64,000 bases of DNA from CAWAPS01 sp963783945 (GTDB lineage: Bacteria > Actinomycetota > Acidimicrobiia > Acidimicrobiales > Palsa-688), in contig CAWAPS010000002.1 of assembly GCA_963783945.1 (NCBI GenBank), positions 868,001 to 932,000 of the forward strand, read 5' to 3'. A program made the translations under genes and the position numbers. A model generated the notes under the pieces. The model was not told the origin of the DNA. It was given only the letters and a program-made list of their open reading frames with translations, and did no database searches. Every line of letters begins with the position of its first letter. Position 1 is the first letter of the stretch. Below are positions 16,610-25,143 of the stretch, piece after piece.

Positions 16610-17777
16610 CTAAGGCGTCGGCGTAAGTTCGTGCTCTGGGTCGAGCCCGAAGAAGTCGCACGCGTTCTTGACGAGGATCTGGTAGCGCTCGTCGTCGGGC
16701 ACACCCTCGAAGAACTCGTCGAGCACGTAGCGCGAGTCGGGCCAGGTGCCGACGCTGTGCGGGAAATCGGAGCCCCACATGAACAACTCGCTGCCGATGT
16801 AGTGGCGTAGCGGTACCGCCATTCGGTCGGAGATGATGCAGAACCGGCAGTGGTCGCGCACATAGTCGCTCGGCATCATGGTGAGCTCCATCTCATGGAA
16901 CGGGGCCCACCGGGAGTAGAACTCGTCGATGTACTCCAGGTAGCCGGCTAGCCACGACACCTCCGACTCCGCGAAGTAAAGCTTGAGCGACGGGAACCGG
17001 TCGAAGACTCCGCGATTGATCATCTGGCCGATCGACACCGTGGTGCGCGGGTTGCTGAGCTGGTTGTAGCCCCCTGCGGCGCGCGGGGGCGACGGCGATC
17101 TCATGCTGCGGCGGCGTGCCGGCACCGAAGGAGATGTGCGGGGAGACGCGCATGTCGAGATCGAGCGCCGCGGCCCAGAACTTGTCGTCCTCGGGGGACG
17201 GGTTGGCGCCCCCGTTCGGCCAGGTCTGTAGGCATACGGTCCGCAGGCCGCGCTCGCGCCCGTATTCCATCTCGGCGATCATGTCGTCGACGCCCGTGTT
17301 CGGCGGGAGGAGACAACCGATCAGCCGGTCGGGGGCAACCGAGCAGTAGTCGGCGAGGAAGTTGGTATAGGCGCGCACGGCCGCGGCATAGGCGTCCGAG
17401 TCGCCCTGGGTGAGCGCCATCATCAGGCCCGCCGCCGCCGGGAAGAAGAGAACCTCGGCGTCGACGCCGTCCTGGTCCTGCTCGCGGAGGCGCACCGCTG
17501 CGTCCGGCGATGCGCCCGGCCGGAGCGAGCCGTCTTCGTTCCAGTACGTGCATGCGTTCTTCTTGTTGAACATGTCGTAGCGGAGGCCCGAATACACGTT
17601 CGAGCCGATGAGCATGTTCACGCTGTTTCCTGCGAAATCACCCCGCCACGTCCACGCACCGTCCTCGCGCTGGACCAGCTTAGGAATGCCGTCCTCGTAC
17701 TTCTCCGGCATATACGGCGTGAAGTCGATCGGGCCCTCGATGTGCCCGTCGCCCGAGATCACCTGATATTTGCGCAT
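16610..17777 (-). pseudogene. Amidohydrolase-2 family metal-dependent hydrolase, split by a one-base frameshift
   Basis: The N-terminal part starts MRKYQVISGDGHIEGP, with the family's DxH-type metal motif (here GDGHIEGP), and runs through CLLPPNTGVDDMIAEMEYG, QTWPNGGANP and DMRVSPHISFGAGTP. At the C5 run 17085-17089 (minus strand) one base too many puts the rest in another frame, where it continues GGYNQLSNP, FPSLKLYFAESEVSWLAGYL and FMWGSDFPHSVGTWPDS. Removing one C restores one protein of about 388 residues, normal for this TIM-barrel family. A GCAGGAGGG site precedes the ATG at 17777. It may be a true pseudogene or a homopolymer sequencing error. Confidence 0.8.
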
Positions 17778-18154
17778 CGTCCCTCCTGCCGGTAGTGCCC
17801 ACCCGGCGCCGCCCGGCGCGGCCCCTTGGATGGGTGACGTGCTCATAGCACGGTATCGAACCCGGGAGGCGCGCGCCTACGGCACCCGCTTCAGAACCTC
17901 GACGTCGAGTCCCTTGCTCGTGGCCGGTGGCGGGTGCGCCCGGGGCTCGGTGTGTCTCATGGTGTTTCGTGCCTTTAGGCTGGCACCGGCCCTCCTCCGT
18001 CTCCCTACGGTGTCGTCACCAGAGCAACCTTGCGCCTCCCTCCCCGGGCTGTGCCGGAGAGTCGTCCGCGCTCGAATCCCCCCCCAGGGACGCCCCGATG
18101 TCGCCGATATCGGGTCCGCTGGTCCTCGGGCGGGCAGGGTGCGACAATCTTCGG
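17778..18154. other. Intergenic region, no supported gene
   Basis: These 377 bases separate divergent genes. Open frames exist, but they show no ribosome binding site and no family-like sequence. Promoters for the amidohydrolase and the gene at 18155 should lie here. I could not pick a convincing -35/-10 pair. Confidence 0.45.
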
Positions 18155-18532
18155 GTGGCACCGCACCCGAAGGACCGGCGCACGGACATCATCCATGAGC
18201 GCCCCAGAGAAGACTGGCACCAGCTGCTCGACGAGCTCACCAAGGTGCGGACTGGGGACGACGTCACGGTCGAGCTGCTGGACGCCGAGTTCGGCGACGG
18301 CTTCGAGGCGGAGCGGCTGCCCCTCGCGTACATCGAGTACGACGAGCACGCCGACGAAGCGTCGGTGGGGGTAGGCGGCCGGGACGGCCGCTACCCGGTC
18401 TTGCTTCGCCACGCCATCAAGCATCCCACCTCGATCCTGACGGACTCGAAGCCGCCCAGGCTTCCCCTGGTCGTTCAGATCGTCGGGGCCGACGGGTCCG
18501 AGACCCTGGTAACCATCGTTCCCCGCGCTTAG
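18155..18532 (+). CDS. Conserved hypothetical protein (resembles DUF5335)
   Basis: This 125-residue protein reads HERPREDWHQLLDELTKVRT, GDDVTVELLDAEFGD, LAYIEYDEHADEASVGVGG, RHAIKHPTSILTDSK and VVQIVGADGSETLVTI. The order W...f...t, vtvell, a strand with Y-D, then P..i and a last strand with dG..tL resembles DUF5335. The GTG at 18155 is the best start, since upstream extension is low-complexity. The gene stands alone and its function is unknown. Confidence 0.6.
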   Translation: MAPHPKDRRTDIIHERPREDWHQLLDELTKVRTGDDVTVELLDAEFGDGFEAERLPLAYIEYDEHADEASVGVGGRDGRYPVLLRHAIKHPTSILTDSKPPRLPLVVQIVGADGSETLVTIVPRA

Positions 18533-18589
18533 GGAACTCGGCCGGCTCTTACCGGACCAGCGTTTCGACTCGAGGCCAAGGGAGGGGGT

Positions 18590-18709
18590 CTAGGAGCCGA
18601 CGTCCACCCCGTCGGTCTTGGGAAAGATCGGATCGAACCACACTTCGCCTGTCGCCGCCTTGTTCAGCTCCGACGGCAGGGTCTGAGCGTCACCTCGCAC
18701 GATCAACAT
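18590..18709 (-). pseudogene. Cupin N-terminal relic
   Basis: A 39-codon frame begins MLIVRGDAQTLPSE and ends with TGEVWFDPIFPKTDGVDVGS before TAG. The VWFDP-xx-T-x-GV pattern is the first strand region of small cupin proteins of the quercetinase or mandelonitrile-lyase-like type, which should go on to a metal-binding PGxRxxWHxH motif. That motif is missing, so this is a truncated gene. The second cupin relic in the window, at 26155, keeps the other end of a cupin. Confidence 0.45.
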
Positions 18710-19044
18710 TCAGCACCTTCCTCGTGGTTGGTCACCATCCAGAACCTAGTGGGGGTGAGGCCATCGCAACAGCCCCGGTCGCCGGACCGCTGGCCTCCTA
18801 CTCGGCTGTTGCTCGGGGCCAGTCGAAGCCTCCCCGGGTCGGCTACCGCGCGCCATACCGCCCAGCCACGGACTCGTCGCTATTCTGCAGGCGCCCTCAC
18901 GCCGCCGATCAGCCGGGCTTCGGAGACCACCCGGGGTCCTCGCTACGGTCCTCAGCGACCGGACGTCCACATCGGGACTGTCGCGATGCTTTGTGAGAAC
19001 TACGACGCGCGAAGGCGGTTCAGGTCAAATTTCGAGGAGGAGAT
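18710..19044. other. Intergenic region before enoyl-CoA hydratase gene
   Basis: No gene is supported in these 335 bases. The GAGGAGGAG ribosome binding site of the next gene ends the stretch. The rest has no clear repeat or hairpin. The promoter of the hydratase is expected here but not assigned. Confidence 0.4.
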
Positions 19045-19810
19045 GTGGCCCAAGAAGTGCTTGTCGAACGGCTTGACGATATACAGATTGTCAAGATCAA
19101 CCGACCAGAGGTCCGAAATGCTTTGAACCACGCCGTGGCGATCGCCGTGGCTGCGGCGATGGACGAGCTGGAGGCCAACAACGACCTTCGGGTCGGAGTG
19201 CTCACCGGGATGGGAGGGAGCTTCTCCTCCGGCATGGACCTGAAGGGATTCCAGAGTGGAGCTAGCCCTGTGGTGCCCGGTCGGGGTGTCTGTGGCATCA
19301 CCGAAACACCGCCGCGGAAGCCTTTGATAGCCGCGGTTGAGGGGTGGGCTCTGGCAGGAGGGTTCGAGCTGCTTCTCGCCTGCGACCTGATCATTGCGGG
19401 AGAGTCAGCGAGATTCGGGTTGCCGGAGGTAAAGCGGGCGCTTATCGCCGGTGGAGGGGGAGCGTGGCTGCTTCCTCGACGGGTGCCGACAGCCATCGCC
19501 TTGGAGCTGTTGTTGACCGGAGATCCGATCGATGCGGCACGGGCGGCTTCGATCGGCCTGGTGAACCGCGTGGTTGCGGACGGATCCGCGTTGGAATCAG
19601 CGGTCGCGATGGCGCGCACGATCGCAGCCAACGGTCCGCTAGCCGTTGCGGTGACCAAGGAGATTGCCCGAGGTAGTGACGACTGGACCTGGGAAGAAGG
19701 GTGGCGAGAGCAAAGCCGGTTGATGGAGTCGCTAGCCGACTCTGAGGACATGCGAGAAGGGGTTTGCGGCGTTTGTTGAGAAGCGGCGTCCGGTCTGGCG
19801 AGGGCGGTAG
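19045..19810 (+). pseudogene. Enoyl-CoA hydratase/isomerase, frameshifted near its 3' end
   Basis: The protein is a normal crotonase: INRPEVRNALNHAVA, the oxyanion-hole segment SFSSGMDLKGFQ, then EGWALAGGFELLLACDLI with the second oxyanion Gly, and ARFGLPEVKRALIAGGGG. It would hydrate or isomerise an enoyl-CoA in fatty-acid or aromatic-acid catabolism. At residue 241 an extra T in the run 19763-19765 makes the frame read CGVC then TGA. Without it the tail would be AAFVEKRRPVWRGR, the usual end of this family, stopping at 19810. The loss is only the last 14 residues, so the short product may still fold. The GTG start follows GAGGAGGAG. Confidence 0.8.
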
Positions 19811-19877
19811 CCGCAGGTGCGCTATATCCGCACTGATCAACGAACCGCCGCGTTGAGGCCTCACGCAAACCGCCCCC

Positions 19878-19939
19878 TTGACACACGGCCCACAGAGTCC
19901 TACTCTACAAGTTATTCCTTGTACAAGAGATGACTTGTA
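19878..19939 (+). promoter_or_regulatory. Sigma-70-type promoter with tandem ArsR-type operator palindromes
   Basis: TTGACA at 19878-19883 and TACTCT at 19901-19906 are 17 bp apart, a standard -35/-10 pair. Directly downstream, TACAAG and CTTGTA alternate with six-base spacers: TACAAG 19906, CTTGTA 19918 joined to TACAAG in the palindrome CTTGTACAAG, then CTTGTA 19934. These overlap the -10 edge and the expected start of transcription, the normal place for an ArsR-family repressor. The gene for such a repressor is in the same operon at 20503. Confidence 0.75.
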
Positions 19940-19967
19940 CAGACAGGACATGAGAAAGGAACCAGCT

Positions 19968-20459
19968 GTGAGTACCACTCCCACCATTACCACCGACGAC
20001 TTCCGCTCGACGATGACGTTCGCCGCCGCCCCCGACGCCGTGTTCTCGGCGCTGACCGACATCGACGCTCTGACCGGCTGGTGGACCCCCGCGGGTGGCA
20101 GCGCCGGCGCCGGCGACAGGCTGCACTTCCTGATGGGCTACCAGCAGGTTGTGATCCAGGTCGACGAGGCCGATCGACCGTCGCGGGTCCGCTGGAGCGT
20201 GCTCGACTGCGAGCCCGCCCCCGACTGGGTCGGGACCTCGATCACCTTCGATCTGGAGCCAATCGGCGCCGGCACTGAGCTGCGCTTCCACCACCACGGC
20301 CTCAACCCCCGCCTCGAGTGCTTCGAGACGTGCCGCGCCGGGTGGACGCACTACCTCGCCAGCCTCGTTGACTATGTCGACCGGGGCGCCGGCAGCCCCA
20401 ACCCACCCGCCGACGTCGAGCGGTTCGACGCCTGGCGGGCCGAGCACGCCGCCCACTGA
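19968..20459 (+). CDS. SRPBCC/AHSA1 domain protein
   Basis: This 163-residue protein has the Bet v1-like helix-grip fold pattern: FRSTMTFAAAPDAVFSALTD, LTGWWTP, QVDEADRPSRVRWSV, ITFDLEPIGAGTELRFHHHG and a last helix with CRAGWTHYLASLVDYVD. The GTG at 19968 was chosen for its AAAGGA spacing; an ATG at 19950 is also possible. It is the first gene of an operon with an ArsR regulator and a second SRPBCC protein. Such pairs are typical stress or ligand-binding cassettes of actinobacteria with unknown ligands. Confidence 0.8.
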   Translation: MSTTPTITTDDFRSTMTFAAAPDAVFSALTDIDALTGWWTPAGGSAGAGDRLHFLMGYQQVVIQVDEADRPSRVRWSVLDCEPAPDWVGTSITFDLEPIGAGTELRFHHHGLNPRLECFETCRAGWTHYLASLVDYVDRGAGSPNPPADVERFDAWRAEHAAH

Positions 20460-20502
20460 GCCAGCTTGGACAGCGGAGATCACGCTCCGCTATGAAGCAT
20501 CG

Positions 20503-20865
20503 ATGACGCCCGAGCCTGAGGAGCCGGCGGCGCCCGTTGGACCCGACGCGGTCCTGCGGGCGCTCGCCGATCCTCACCGGCGGCAGATCCTGCGGCTCGT
20601 CCAGCACGCCGAGCTTCCCGCCGGGCAGATCGCGGCCCACTTCGATCTCACCCAGCAGGCCATCAGCCAGCACCTCACCGTCCTCAAGCGGGCCGGGCTG
20701 CTGGCCGAACGCCGGGAGGGCACTCGCCGGCTCTACTCGTTGCAGTCCGAGTCGCTCCAGCCGCTGCGCACCCTGCTCGACGAGTTCTGGCCCGACGCGC
20801 TCGCCCGCCTGAAGCAGTCCGTCGAGCGGACCCATCCCCGGACCCAGAGGAGCGAACCGACGTGA
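20503..20865 (+). CDS. ArsR family transcriptional regulator
   Basis: This 120-residue winged-helix protein has AVLRALADPHRRQILRLVQH, then PAGQIAAHFDLTQQAISQHL as the helix-turn-helix, and LKRAGLLAERREGTRRLYS as the wing. No metal-binding Cys pair is seen, so it is of the non-metal ArsR/SRPBCC type. Its TGA overlaps the GTG of the next gene by four bases. It probably represses the operon from the CTTGTA array at 19906-19939. Confidence 0.88.
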   Translation: MTPEPEEPAAPVGPDAVLRALADPHRRQILRLVQHAELPAGQIAAHFDLTQQAISQHLTVLKRAGLLAERREGTRRLYSLQSESLQPLRTLLDEFWPDALARLKQSVERTHPRTQRSEPT

Positions 20866-21263
20866 TCAGCACCAGCCTGCGTATCGCCGCACCCCCCGAG
20901 GTCGTGTTCCCCTACTTCACCGATCCCCAGCTGATGGTCACCTGGATTGGAGAGCGCGTCGAGCTCGACGCCCGGCCGGGCGGGACGTTCGCCGTCGACT
21001 TCGGCGGGGCCGCGGCGCGCGGCAGCTACGTCGCGGTGGAGCCGCCCTACCGGGTGGTCTTCACCTGGGGAATCCCCGAGGACGCCACGCTGCCGCCCGG
21101 GAGCAGCACCGTCGAGGTGGTGCTCGTCGCCGATGGCGCCGACACGATCGTGAACCTCACCCACCGCGACCTCCCCCCAGACCGCGAACCCTCCCACCGC
21201 GAGGGCTGGGAGCGCTGCCTCGCCGTGTTCGCCGCCGTGCCCCAAGGGAACCGACCGAGGTGA
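20862..21263 (+). CDS. SRPBCC/AHSA1 domain protein
   Basis: This 133-residue protein reads TSLRIAAPPEVVFPYFTDP, LMVTWIGERVELDARPGG, VAVEPPYRVVFTWGIP and LTHRDLPPD followed by a final helix with HREGWERCLAVFAAV. This is the AHSA1-like pattern found next to ArsR regulators. The GTGA overlap with the ArsR stop shows translational coupling. The ligand and reaction are unknown. Confidence 0.8.
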   Translation: MISTSLRIAAPPEVVFPYFTDPQLMVTWIGERVELDARPGGTFAVDFGGAAARGSYVAVEPPYRVVFTWGIPEDATLPPGSSTVEVVLVADGADTIVNLTHRDLPPDREPSHREGWERCLAVFAAVPQGNRPR

Positions 21264-21451
21264 CGGTCGGTGCGCAGCAGACGAAACCGGCCCCCGAGCA
21301 CCGCGTGTCACCTCAAGCCGCCCAGGTTGCGGGACCCGAAATCGACTTGGAGCGACAAGTTCAAGTCGGATCGGAAACGAACTCAAACAGCCCGTGCCCT
21401 GGTGCCCGATCGGATACTTCAAGCCTGGTCACTCGCAGCGGGGCAGGTGGC

Positions 21452-22015
21452 TCAATAGACGTTGAAATCGGGTGGCAGGTTACCGCGCCCGCTGAGTGCC
21501 CGTACCACGTCCAGGCCGCGGCCTCTCCGCACCGCCCGTTCCACAAGAAACGCGCCACACTCAACCAACGCCGCGGATGGCGGGTCGACATCGGTCCCGA
21601 GATCCACCCCGTGGAGCAGGAGTTCCGCCGTGCGCGACCGCAGGTAAGTGTCGAGCGTCTGCTCGCCAAATGGAGTGCCGACCCGGGCGCCGTCCGGTGC
21701 AGCGGTCACTGTTGCCAGTGCCCGCGCCGAGGCGGCTCGCACCGCGGCCACTGGGTCGTCTCCCAACTCCCTCACGGCCTGTCGCCCGCGCTCGGCGATG
21801 TTCTCGGGCAGCACGTAGTCCGATCCGGCTACGGGGACCGGTCGCTCGTAATATTCGACGGGCAGTACGTTGGCCCGATTGCCGTGACCGATCAGGTCGA
21901 GAACGCGCCACTCATCAGACCACCGGGTCTCGTACCGTTCCACCGGTACGGCAGCCACGGCGTCAACGAAGAAACGCGAGGCGGCTCGGAACGGCGCAAC
22001 CGAGGAGCTGTTCAC
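21452..22015 (-). CDS. Maleylpyruvate isomerase N-terminal domain (mycothiol-type DinB-like) protein
   Basis: This 187-residue helical-bundle protein has the three metal-ligand positions of the mycothiol-dependent isomerase N-terminal domain. The His is in VLDLIGHGNRAN, and the Glu and His are in RTAELLLHGVDLG. A Trp near WSDEWRVLDL is also typical. It is shorter than maleylpyruvate isomerase and lacks the C-terminal SCP2-like domain, so it is one of the many stand-alone members that use mycothiol in conjugation or isomerisation. It points to a mycothiol-making actinobacterium. Confidence 0.8.
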   Translation of the reverse strand: MNSSSVAPFRAASRFFVDAVAAVPVERYETRWSDEWRVLDLIGHGNRANVLPVEYYERPVPVAGSDYVLPENIAERGRQAVRELGDDPVAAVRAASARALATVTAAPDGARVGTPFGEQTLDTYLRSRTAELLLHGVDLGTDVDPPSAALVECGAFLVERAVRRGRGLDVVRALSGRGNLPPDFNVY

Positions 22016-22143
22016 CCCGCCATTTCTAGTCGTTCATCACCACTTGTGCCCCGAAGGTTCCGCGCCTGTAGCGTGCTCGAATTCGGGACTTTGAGCTTCG
22101 GTGTCGAATCTGATCTCGCCGTCCGTGGACATAGTGGCCGGTT

Positions 22144-22263
22144 GCAAGGCCACCCACCGCCAGCAAGATTGCCCTTGTTGCACTGCACCTGGTCACCGCG
22201 GCGATCATTGTTCCGGTGCTCGCACGACCCGCCAACCACCCGACACCGACTCGCTATCGATAG
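22144..22263 (+). pseudogene. C-terminal relic of a small membrane protein (DUF6069-like)
   Basis: The frame ending at TAG 22261 reads TASKIALVALHLVTAAIIVP then VLARPANHPTPTRYR. This is a last membrane helix followed by a short polar tail, as in actinobacterial DUF6069 membrane proteins. No start or earlier helices are found upstream in this frame. It lies directly before the YCII fragment. The assignment to that family is tentative. Confidence 0.35.
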
Positions 22264-22274
22264 GAGCAAAAGGC

Positions 22275-22404
22275 ATGCCGCAATACCTCATCTCCGTCTG
22301 GCACGACAGCAGCTATGAGCTCGACTTCTCCACCCCCGACGCCACGCGCCGCGTCGCCCAGGTGGACGGGTTCAACAACGAGCTGCAACAGGCAGGCGCC
22401 TACT
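22275..22404 (+). pseudogene. YCII-related (DGPF-type) protein, N-terminal fragment
   Basis: The ATG at 22275 follows an AGGAG site and reads MPQYLISVWHDSSYELDF, then VAQVDGFNNELQQAGAY. This is the first strand and helix of YCII-related proteins whose next residues are normally WVFAGGL. After GAY the sequence changes abruptly to sigma-factor linker DNA in another frame. About two thirds of the protein are missing. Such genes normally sit just before ECF42-type sigma genes, which explains the fusion seen here. Confidence 0.7.
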
Positions 22405-22417
22405 CCACACCGACAAC

Positions 22418-23395
22418 ATGGACCCTGAGCAAAATCCCGAACTCGACAGGCTCGACGACTTCGTCGATGTCGTCGCCGACGACCAGCTCCGGCTCATGTT
22501 CCTATGCGCACACCCCGCGCTCGCCGCCGACGCGGAGGTCGCTCTCATCTTGCGGCTCCTTGCCCGCCTCGAAACTACAGAGATCGCCAGGGCGTTCCTG
22601 GTTCCTGAGGCGACGATGGCGCAACGGATCGCCCGGGCCAAGCGCAAACTGCACGACAATCACGCATCCTACCGCATACCCCGCGCCGCGGAACTTCCGG
22701 ACCGGCTCGCCTCGGTCCTCGCCGCCGTCTACCTGATCTACACCGAGGGCCACACCGCCACGTCAGGACAAAGCCTGACGAGAACCGATCTATCGACCGA
22801 GGCCATCCGGCTCGGGAGAACCCTCGTCATGCTGATGCCCGACGAAGCCGAGGCCATCGGTCTGCTCGCCCTGATGCTGCTCACCGAGTCCCGCCGGCCC
22901 TCCCGCAGCAACGCCGACGGCACCATGGTCCGCCTCGCCGACCAGGCCCGCTCCCGCTGGGACCGGACACTGATCACCGAAGGCCACGATCTCGTGCCCG
23001 CCTGCCTTCGCCGCAACCAGCCTGGGCCGTTCCAGATCCAGGCCGCGATAGCGGCGGTGCACTCCGACGCCTCCACCGCCGAAGGCACCGACTGGTCCCA
23101 GATCATCGCCCTCTACGATCAGCTCAACGCCCTGCGCCCCCACCCGGTTGTTGCCCTGAACCGATCGGTGGCCGTCGCAGCGCTCCACGGCCCGGCCGAG
23201 GGGCTCGCCGCGCTCGCTAAAATCGACCCCGCCGCGCTCGACAACTACCAGCCATACCACGCCGCCCGCGCCGACCTTCTCGCAAGAGCAGGTCGCGGCG
23301 GCGAGGCACTAGGAGCCTACGACCGAGCTATCGAACTGACGACCAACATAGTCGAACGCGAATTCCTCGTACGCCAACGGGTCGCCCTTGAGTAG
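22418..23395 (+). pseudogene. ECF42-type sigma factor lacking the sigma2 domain
   Basis: The 325-codon frame starts in the linker (PELDRLDDFVDVVADDQLRL), then runs through the family's CAHPAL segment, sigma4 (LARLETTEIARAFLVPEATM, AQRIARAKRKL) and the long TPR-like C-terminal domain (GHTATSGQSL, LALMLLTESRR, IAALYDQLNALRP-like region, VVALNRSVAVA, YHAARADLLARAGR). It lacks the first 80 to 90 residues, where region 2 binds the -10 element and core polymerase. A deletion joins it to the YCII fragment upstream. The remaining frame is intact, so loss may be recent. Confidence 0.75.
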
Positions 23396-23508
23396 ACGGT
23401 TGGCGCCGGAAATTTCTCTGAGCTCTCGCTGTCGATTCGGTGTTCCCCGTTCGTGGAAAGAGTGGGTGGCAAGGACGTCGCGGCCGAGACCGAAAGGAAC
23501 CATCAACC

Positions 23509-24057
23509 ATGGGAACGATCAGAGTGCACGAGTTCATGAGCCTCGATGGCGTGATCGACGCTCCGACCTGGACCTTCGACTACGGGTTCGACCAAGCTAT
23601 GGGGCCGGACATCGGCAATGTCATGTCCAGGTGCGAGGCCATCCTGCTAGGACGCAACACCTACGAGATGTTCGAGCCGGCGTGGTCGTCCCGGACAGCT
23701 GAGGAGGACCCGGGCGCTCCATTCATGAACGATTCCATCAAGTACGTCGTCTCCTCCACCCTGGAGGCAGCAACCTGGCAGAACTCCGAGATCCTCGGCC
23801 CCTACAGCGCCGAGGCGATCCGCCGGGTCAAAGACGAAGTCGATGGCGGCATCTACGTGAGCGGCAGCGGGACGCTCGTAAGGTCTCTGATCGCTGACGG
23901 TCTGATCGACGAGCTGCACCTGTTCGTCTATCCGCTCACTCGAGGCGCGGGACCTCGGCCCTTTCCCGACGACCCGCCGACGAAATGGACGCTGGCTCGA
24001 AGCGTGACCTACGACAACGGGGTGCTCTACCTCGCCTACGAAGCCGCTGGTTCATAA
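23509..24057 (+). CDS. Dihydrofolate reductase family (RibD C-terminal domain) protein
   Basis: This 182-residue protein begins MGTIRVHEFMSLDGVIDAP, the typical first strand and loop of stand-alone RibD-C proteins, then CEAILLGRNTYEMFEPAW, KYVVSSTLEAATWQNSEIL, DGGIYVSGSGTLVRSLI with the NADPH-binding Gly loop, and IDELHLFVYPLTRGAGPRPF. These are NADPH-dependent reductases of unknown substrate, common beside YCII/ECF genes in actinobacteria. The ATG at 23509 follows AAAGGAA. Confidence 0.85.
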   Translation: MGTIRVHEFMSLDGVIDAPTWTFDYGFDQAMGPDIGNVMSRCEAILLGRNTYEMFEPAWSSRTAEEDPGAPFMNDSIKYVVSSTLEAATWQNSEILGPYSAEAIRRVKDEVDGGIYVSGSGTLVRSLIADGLIDELHLFVYPLTRGAGPRPFPDDPPTKWTLARSVTYDNGVLYLAYEAAGS

Positions 24058-24132
24058 CACCCAACTGGTCCGGACGGTAGCGGCGCGGGAACGCTCACGC
24101 CGGTCCGGGTCCGGTAGGGCGCGCCTCGCTGC

Positions 24133-24489
24133 TCACGGATCCTGGAGCAGACCGAGGACGTTCCCGTCAAGGTCGGTGAAGGTGGCTACCAGGCGGCCAC
24201 CACCGACGTCACGCGGCTGCTCCTTCACTGTGCCACCCGCGGCGGTCACCTCGGCCAGCTTGGCCTCGATGTCCGACACGTGCCAGTACGTCACCGGCGC
24301 GCTCATGGCCTCCGATCCACCGCCCGGTACCAGCCCGATGTGCTGTCCGGCAGCATCGAAGCCGACATAGTAGGCGGCATCGGCTTGGGGCTCCATACCG
24401 AGCAACGCGGCATACAGCGCCTTGCTCTTGCCTATATCGGACACGGGAACCAGGACGGTCTTGATTCCCTCGGTGGAAGCGCCGCTCAT
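24133..24489 (-). CDS. VOC family (glyoxalase/bleomycin-resistance fold) protein
   Basis: This 118-residue protein has the paired beta-alpha-beta-beta-beta modules: KTVLVPVSDIGKSKALYAAL, MEPQADAAYYVGFDAAG, then YWHVSDIEAKLAEVTAAGG and VATFTDLDGNVLGLLQDP. The final DLDGN.lGLLQ is the usual second module end. Metal-ligand positions are not clearly those of glyoxalase I, so it may bind or convert another small molecule. It is a single gene. Confidence 0.85.
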   Translation of the reverse strand: MSGASTEGIKTVLVPVSDIGKSKALYAALLGMEPQADAAYYVGFDAAGQHIGLVPGGGSEAMSAPVTYWHVSDIEAKLAEVTAAGGTVKEQPRDVGGGRLVATFTDLDGNVLGLLQDP

Positions 24490-24559
24490 GATTCGCTCCT
24501 CAAGTCGTGGGTCGGATCAACCCGCTGAATCTCTCAGCAGTCTGTCAAGTAGGGAGCCC

Positions 24560-25063
24560 TCAGGCCAACTGAAGTTCGTCAAGTGCGGTGATGTGGCAAT
24601 GTCCGTCGGGTTCGGGACACAAGTGGTCAGTACGCGCACCGGTACCTAGCTGACATATGCCGGTTCGGAGGAGCAGCTCCTCGACCGTGCCGTCAGCGTT
24701 GGACACGATGCCCACAGGAAGCGGGCGTTCCGCCAGACGTCGAAACCCCTCGACTGACTCACGGAGAGTACGACGCCACACGGTACAGGCGGGCGCCGCA
24801 AACAGCTCACTCCGGGCAGCCACGGCGCGCTCTTGCTCCACCGGCCATATTCCGAGAGCCGCGGCATACGCCTGGATGTAGGGCGGCTCCGGCCCGCTCG
24901 CGGGCACACCCCGGTCAACCGAAGCCATCGCCAAGAAGTGGGCACGCTCAAAGTCCGGTCCCTGAAGGCGAACTCGGGCCGTGTCCAACGCGGCGACGAC
25001 CGGCTCATCGTGTGGGACGACAAGCACTCCGCCGCCATCAACGAGCACGGCTCTGATCGTCAC
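24560..25063 (-). CDS. HAD-like hydrolase, C-terminal end degenerate
   Basis: This 167-residue protein opens MTIRAVLVDGGGVLVVP, matching HAD motif I with the nucleophile Asp but DGG in place of DxDGT. A cap domain follows (LGIWPVEQERAVAARSELF), and motif II is in PVGIVSNADGTVEE. Normal relatives continue with a KPDP-containing motif III and an acidic motif IV. Here the sequence drifts after GICQLG into a Cys/His-rich tail and stops. The enzyme may be truncated or frameshifted at its 3' end. Confidence 0.6.
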   Translation of the reverse strand: MTIRAVLVDGGGVLVVPHDEPVVAALDTARVRLQGPDFERAHFLAMASVDRGVPASGPEPPYIQAYAAALGIWPVEQERAVAARSELFAAPACTVWRRTLRESVEGFRRLAERPLPVGIVSNADGTVEELLLRTGICQLGTGARTDHLCPEPDGHCHITALDELQLA

Positions 25064-25143
25064 AGTCGGATCCTACGGTCTCGGCCCTCCTCGGTCTAAA
25101 GGGATGGCTCCGCCGTTCTCCGAAAGTCGTCGGCCACCGACGA

